Below are positions 14,158 through 17,808 of a DNA stretch of 17,808 nucleotides, in pieces. The DNA comes from a bacterium UBP10_UBA1149 (lineage in GTDB: Bacteria; Desulfobacterota; Binatia; UBA1149): the NCBI GenBank assembly GCA_002311335.1, contig DBZX01000082.1, forward strand, positions 30,266 to 48,073, written 5' to 3'. Position 1 is the first letter of the stretch; each line of letters starts with the position of its first letter. The translations under genes and the position numbers were made by a program. The notes beneath the pieces were generated by a model, which saw nothing but the letters and a program-made list of their open reading frames with translations, had not been told where the DNA came from and ran no database searches.

Positions 14158-15586
14158 GGATCTCGGGACCCAGGCGGGTTATGTCACCGGCCCCCATGGT
14201 GATCACGAGGTCACCGGGACGGGACAATTCGGCCACTCTCCGGGCAAGCGTGTCGTCAAACGGAAGGTAGCTCACCGGCCCGTCGTGCAGCCGCCTGATG
14301 GCCTCCACGAGTAGTTGGGCGCTGGCTTCTTCGAGCGGCTGTTCGCCGGCCGCGTAAATGTCGGTGACCACCACTTCGTCGGCGTCTTCAAAAGCAGCCG
14401 CGAAGTCCTTGAAGAGGTCGGCGAGGCGGCTGTAGCGGTGGGGTTGAAAAACGGCCAGCACCCGCTGCGAGAAACCATCGCGGGCGGCGCCCAGGGTCGC
14501 ACGCAGCTCGGTGGGATGGTGAGCGTAGTCGTCTATCACCGTCACGCCGTTGCACTCGCCCTTGACCTCGAAGCGTCGCATGATGCCCTCAAAGGCCGAC
14601 AGGGCTTTACTGCAATCCGCAAAATCCATGCCCAGCTCAAGGGCCGTCGCCACCGAGGCCAGCGCGTTGAGCACCGAGTGACGGCCGGGCATGGCCAGCT
14701 CGATTGCGCCCAGGGCCACGCCGCGACGTATGACCTCGAACGAGGTCTTGAAGCCATCGCGCGTTACTTCTACCGCGCGCAGGTCGGCGTCGGCCGAAAA
14801 TCCGTAGGTAACCACCCGCTTGCGAATGCGCGGGAGCATGCCGCGCACTTCGTCGCTGTCAACGCACAGTATGGCGCGGCCGTAAAATGGCACGCTGTTC
14901 ACAAACTCCACGTAGGCGTCGACCAGTCGCTCCATGGTGCGGTAGTGGTTCATGTGCTCACGGTCAATGTTGGTGACCACGGCGATAACCGGCTTGAGAG
15001 CCACGAAGCTGCCGTCGCTCTCGTCGGCCTCGGCTACCATGTAGCGCGAGGTTCCGAGCCTGGCGTTGCTGCCGCCCAGCGACTTCAGGCGGCCGCCGAT
15101 GACCAGCGTGGGGTCGTAGCCGCCCTCGCCCAGCACCGCCGCCATCAACGAGGTGGTGGTAGTCTTGCCGTGCGCGCCGGCCACCGCCACGCCGTATTTC
15201 AGGCGCATGAGCTCGGCCAGCATCTCGGCGCGGCGTATGACAGGAACCCTGAGGGCACGGGCCTCCACGACCTCGGGGTTGCCGTCGTCGACGGCGGACG
15301 ACACCACCACGACGTCTATGCCCGAGTCGATCGAGTCGGCGCTGTGCCCGTAAACGATGTCCGCGCCCAGCTTTTCGAGCCGGCGCGTGACTTCGCTCGT
15401 GCGCAGGTCGGAACCGCTCACGCGGTAGCCCAGGGTGAGCAACACCTCGGCGATGCCGCTCATGCCTATGCCCCCCACGCCCACCAGGTGGATGTGTTCG
15501 TGCACGCCGGCATCCATGGCGGAACCGACGCCGGGAAACATGTGATCCCAGGGTTGGTACTGTCGGCTGGGTTGCGAGTTGCCCAT
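14138..15586 (-). CDS. murC: UDP-N-acetylmuramate--L-alanine ligase MurC
   Basis: MurC adds L-alanine to UDP-MurNAc with ATP, the first amino acid of the peptidoglycan stem peptide. The 482-residue protein has the N-terminal UDP-binding motif VGVGGIGMSG (35-44), the ATP loop GAHGKTTTTS (137-146), the metal/substrate motifs EADESDGS (186-193) and NIDREHMNHY (206-215), and DDYAHHPTEL and FQPHRYSR in the later domains. I chose the ATG at 15586 because it overlaps the murG stop as TGATG, a common coupling arrangement. It adds about 23 residues before the family's usual start, so Met24 (ATG at 15517) is a possible alternative. A still longer open frame is antiphase to murG and is rejected. The gene overlaps murB. 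Confidence 0.96.
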   Translation of the reverse strand: MGNSQPSRQYQPWDHMFPGVGSAMDAGVHEHIHLVGVGGIGMSGIAEVLLTLGYRVSGSDLRTSEVTRRLEKLGADIVYGHSADSIDSGIDVVVVSSAVDDGNPEVVEARALRVPVIRRAEMLAELMRLKYGVAVAGAHGKTTTTSLMAAVLGEGGYDPTLVIGGRLKSLGGSNARLGTSRYMVAEADESDGSFVALKPVIAVVTNIDREHMNHYRTMERLVDAYVEFVNSVPFYGRAILCVDSDEVRGMLPRIRKRVVTYGFSADADLRAVEVTRDGFKTSFEVIRRGVALGAIELAMPGRHSVLNALASVATALELGMDFADCSKALSAFEGIMRRFEVKGECNGVTVIDDYAHHPTELRATLGAARDGFSQRVLAVFQPHRYSRLADLFKDFAAAFEDADEVVVTDIYAAGEQPLEEASAQLLVEAIRRLHDGPVSYLPFDDTLARRVAELSRPGDLVITMGAGDITRLGPEILARLAG

Positions 15587-16665
15587 CAGGATACGGCGAG
15601 GACCTCTTCGATAACTTTCAGCACCCTTTCTCCAGCCCCGGGCCGCGCCGACTTGCGAGCGGATTGGACCATGGAGTCTAACCCGTCGTCTTCGCTTAGC
15701 AAGCCGAGCAGGTGTTGCGCTGTGGCCGCTGCCGCGTGCTCGTCGTCGACAACCGTGATCGCGGCCCCCAGCTCCTCGAGCGCTGCCGCGTTGGCCGACT
15801 GGTGATCGTCGGCCGCCCAGGGATAGGGCAGCAACAACGAAGGAGTGGCCGTGGCCAGCAACTCGGCCACAGTGGTGGCACCCGCCCGGCACACCGCCAC
15901 GCGCGCGCCCGAGTAGGCAGCCGCCATGTCCTCTATGAAGGGCACGACACGGGCCTCGATAGAGGCGGCCTGGTAAGCGGCGCGGGTCTCGTCCAGCCCG
16001 GTCTCGCCAGCCTGGTGCAGTATGGGCGGCAACTGCACCCGCGACGAGATCGAAGCCAGGGCCGTGGTCACCGCCCGGTTCAGGCTCACCGCCCCCGCGC
16101 TGCCACCGAGCACCAGCAGCGTGTCTCCCCCGTCCTTCGACTCGGCGCCATCGGCCAGGTCGAGCCCCTCTCGCAGGGGATTACCCGTCCAGCTACAACG
16201 ACCAGCGGGAAACGCGTCGGCGCTTTCCTCAAAGCTGGTGCAGACCCTGGCCGCGGCACGCGCCAACAGCTTGTTGGTCAATCCCGGTTTACGGTTCTGC
16301 TCGAGCAGCACCACAGGCAGGCCAGCCATGCGCGCGCCGAGTACGCCGGCCGCAGAAGCGTAACCCCCCAGGCCCAGCAGCACGCCACAGCCGCGGCTCT
16401 TGAGTTCGCGGCGCGCGCCCAGTGCCGCGCGGGCCACGCTCAGCAGCGCGCCGGCGGCCGCCCGCGGATTGCGACCGGCCAACGGTTGCAGCGGTTGGCA
16501 CACCAGCTCGAAGCCGGCCGGCTCAACCACCCTTGCTTCGATGCCGCGTTCTGCACCAAGAAAAAAAATGGAGGCGTCCGGATGGTGCCTCCTCAACAAG
16601 CGGGCAACGGCCAGGCCGGGAAACAAGTGCCCGCCCGTACCTCCCCCGGCTATGGCCACGTTCAT
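15586..16665 (-). CDS. murG: MurG, lipid I to lipid II N-acetylglucosaminyltransferase
   Basis: MurG transfers GlcNAc from UDP-GlcNAc to lipid I on the inner face of the membrane, making lipid II. The 359-residue protein has the first glycine loop GGGTGGHLFPGLAVA (7-21) with His13, the second GLGGYAS (98-104), LEQNRKPGLTN (121-131) in place of the more usual HEQN, the third LGGSAG (186-191), and the UDP-GlcNAc-binding CRAGATTVAELL (259-270) with Glu268. The ATG at 16665 overlaps the ftsW stop (ATGA). A longer frame reading back into ftsW is rejected, since MurG homology starts at this Met. Residues 33-35 (Ile-Phe-Phe) are encoded across a run of eight T, unusual in so GC-rich a gene. Confidence 0.97.
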   Translation of the reverse strand: MNVAIAGGGTGGHLFPGLAVARLLRRHHPDASIFFLGAERGIEARVVEPAGFELVCQPLQPLAGRNPRAAAGALLSVARAALGARRELKSRGCGVLLGLGGYASAAGVLGARMAGLPVVLLEQNRKPGLTNKLLARAAARVCTSFEESADAFPAGRCSWTGNPLREGLDLADGAESKDGGDTLLVLGGSAGAVSLNRAVTTALASISSRVQLPPILHQAGETGLDETRAAYQAASIEARVVPFIEDMAAAYSGARVAVCRAGATTVAELLATATPSLLLPYPWAADDHQSANAAALEELGAAITVVDDEHAAAATAQHLLGLLSEDDGLDSMVQSARKSARPGAGERVLKVIEEVLAVS

Positions 16666-17792
16666 CTTTCGCGCAGCTCCCGCGAAAGCGACATCAGCAC
16701 TCCCACGCAGGCCAGGCTGAAAACCATCGACGAACCGCCGTAGCTCACGAACGGCAACGCCATGCCCTTGGTGGGCAGCAGCCCCAGCACCACTCCCATG
16801 TTGAGCAGGGCCTGCATGGTCAAGGCCATGGTCAGACCGGCGGCCAGCAGTTGGCCGTAACGATCGGGGTGGCGATAGGCTATGCGAAATCCACGCTGGG
16901 CCAGCAGGCAGAAACAAAGCAGCAACACGCCCGCGCCCAGTATCCCCGTCTCCTCGCCCACCACCGAGAAAATGAAATCGGTGTGCGCCTCGGGCAGCCA
17001 ACCGGTCTTCAATCGCGAGCTGCCCAGGCCCACACCAGTCCAACGCCCCGACCCGAAGGTGATGAGCGACTTGTTGAGCTGCCAGTTGCTTCCCAGCGGG
17101 TCGGCATCGGGACTGAGAAAGGCCAGTACCCGCCTCACGCGGTAAGGTTCAAGCGCTATCGCAGCGGCCGCCGCCGCGGCCCCGGCCGTGCCCATGGCCA
17201 CCAGCCATGCGGCGGGCAGTCCGGCGATCAGGAGCATACCCATACCCAGCGCGCCGATGAGAACCGTGGTGCCGAAGTCGGGCTGCCGCATGAGCACCGT
17301 GGTGATGACGGCCAGCAGCAGGCCCACTATGGCCACCTCGCGTTTCCAGCCGGGGCCGTGCTCTCCGTGCGCGGCCAGAACTGCGGCGGCGAACACCACG
17401 AAGGTCCACTTCACCAGCTCACCCGGCTGCAGGTTGACCGGACCCAGCGCAATCCAGCGACAGGCACCGTGCGTGCAGTTGCCCACGCCCGGTATCAGCG
17501 GCAGGCATAGCAACAGCAACGAAACCGCGAGCAGCCAGGGAGCCGCCCTCTCGAGCAGGTCGGAACGGCAGCGAGACAGGCCGAACATGAGCGCGCCCCC
17601 GAGCACCACCGAGACAACGTGCTTGATAAACATGCGGTAGCTGTCGCCGTAAGTCTGCCGCGAAAAGAAGTACGTCGTGTCGAGCACGAAGAGCAGGCCC
17701 GCGACCACCAGCAGGCCGACGGCAGCAATCATCCACGGGTCGGGCCTGTCCGAGGCCCGTACGCTCACCCTCTTACGCTTTGCTGTCGCCAT
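16662..17792 (-). CDS. ftsW: Septal peptidoglycan glycosyltransferase FtsW (SEDS)
   Basis: FtsW is a polytopic SEDS-family glycan polymerase that works with a class B penicillin-binding protein at the septum. The 376-residue protein has about ten hydrophobic segments and the family motifs RWIALGPVNLQPGELVKW (112-129), RQPDFGTT (169-176), EAHTDFIFSVVGEETG (268-283) with the catalytic Asp272, and LLPTKGMALPFVSYGGSSM (338-356). RodA is the main alternative, but the position next to murG in the division cluster favours FtsW. The loop before RWI contains Cys106 and Cys111 (NCTHGACRW) where NGARRW is common. The ATG at 17792 leaves 16 bases to the window edge, too few to identify the upstream gene, which would be expected to be murD. 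Confidence 0.95.
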   Translation of the reverse strand: MATAKRKRVSVRASDRPDPWMIAAVGLLVVAGLLFVLDTTYFFSRQTYGDSYRMFIKHVVSVVLGGALMFGLSRCRSDLLERAAPWLLAVSLLLLCLPLIPGVGNCTHGACRWIALGPVNLQPGELVKWTFVVFAAAVLAAHGEHGPGWKREVAIVGLLLAVITTVLMRQPDFGTTVLIGALGMGMLLIAGLPAAWLVAMGTAGAAAAAAAIALEPYRVRRVLAFLSPDADPLGSNWQLNKSLITFGSGRWTGVGLGSSRLKTGWLPEAHTDFIFSVVGEETGILGAGVLLLCFCLLAQRGFRIAYRHPDRYGQLLAAGLTMALTMQALLNMGVVLGLLPTKGMALPFVSYGGSSMVFSLACVGVLMSLSRELRER

Positions 17793-17808
17793 CCGCCCGA
17801 TCCCTCAT

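Noticed and set aside
14315..15805. 496-codon plus-strand open frame
   Set aside because: It lies antisense to murC and the end of murG, whose catalytic motifs are all intact.
16666..17043. Upstream extension of murG by 126 codons
   Set aside because: It is a shadow of ftsW. MurG homology starts at the ATG at 16665, which overlaps the ftsW stop.

Overview
This is a GC-rich (by eye, mid-60s % G+C), gene-dense chromosomal window from a Gram-negative-type bacterium. No rRNA, tRNA, CRISPR array or insertion sequence was found, and no gap between genes exceeds about 170 bases. A division/cell-wall (dcw) cluster, an rpmE-prfA pair, a paired set of ArsA/GET3-type ATPases, a phasin-like protein and a B12-binding radical SAM protein together suggest a deltaproteobacterial-type lineage (Myxococcota, Desulfobacterota or Binatota-like). 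That placement is inference, not proof. Isoleucine is very often encoded by ATA (11 of 17 Ile codons counted in glpK, 11 of 26 in ftsZ), which is unusual at this base composition and may help to place the organism.

Left part, minus strand (1-2994): the possible first codons of a gene running off the edge, then prfA (release factor 1) and rpmE (zinc-type ribosomal protein L31) with a recognisable sigma70-like promoter, then glpK (glycerol kinase).

Middle part (2995-6168): glpK is divergent from two translationally coupled ArsA/GET3-like ATPases on the plus strand, and a perfect 10-bp inverted repeat lies between them. The ATPase pair runs tail-to-tail, 7 bp apart, into a minus-strand gene for a small coiled-coil protein with a Lys/Ala-rich tail. 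That gene is in turn divergent from a secreted mono-haem cytochrome c, and the shared upstream region holds a second large inverted repeat.

Right part, minus strand (6200-17792): a long run of genes in the order ftsW-murG-murC-murB-ftsQ-ftsA-ftsZ, followed by a radical SAM gene, acpS and a C69/secernin-type hydrolase. Most neighbours overlap by a few bases, so the set is probably co-transcribed. MurG, MurC and MurB make peptidoglycan precursors, FtsW polymerises septal glycan, FtsQ links the divisome, and FtsA tethers FtsZ to the membrane. AcpS activates acyl carrier protein for lipid synthesis. The radical SAM and C69 proteins have no assigned role here.

The best candidate for something little described is the ATPase pair, whose two members have lost complementary parts of the ArsA/GET3 active site. 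Also notable are two palindromic divergent control regions, a 15-bp tandem repeat across the ftsQ translation start, and a terminator-like hairpin between ftsA and ftsZ.
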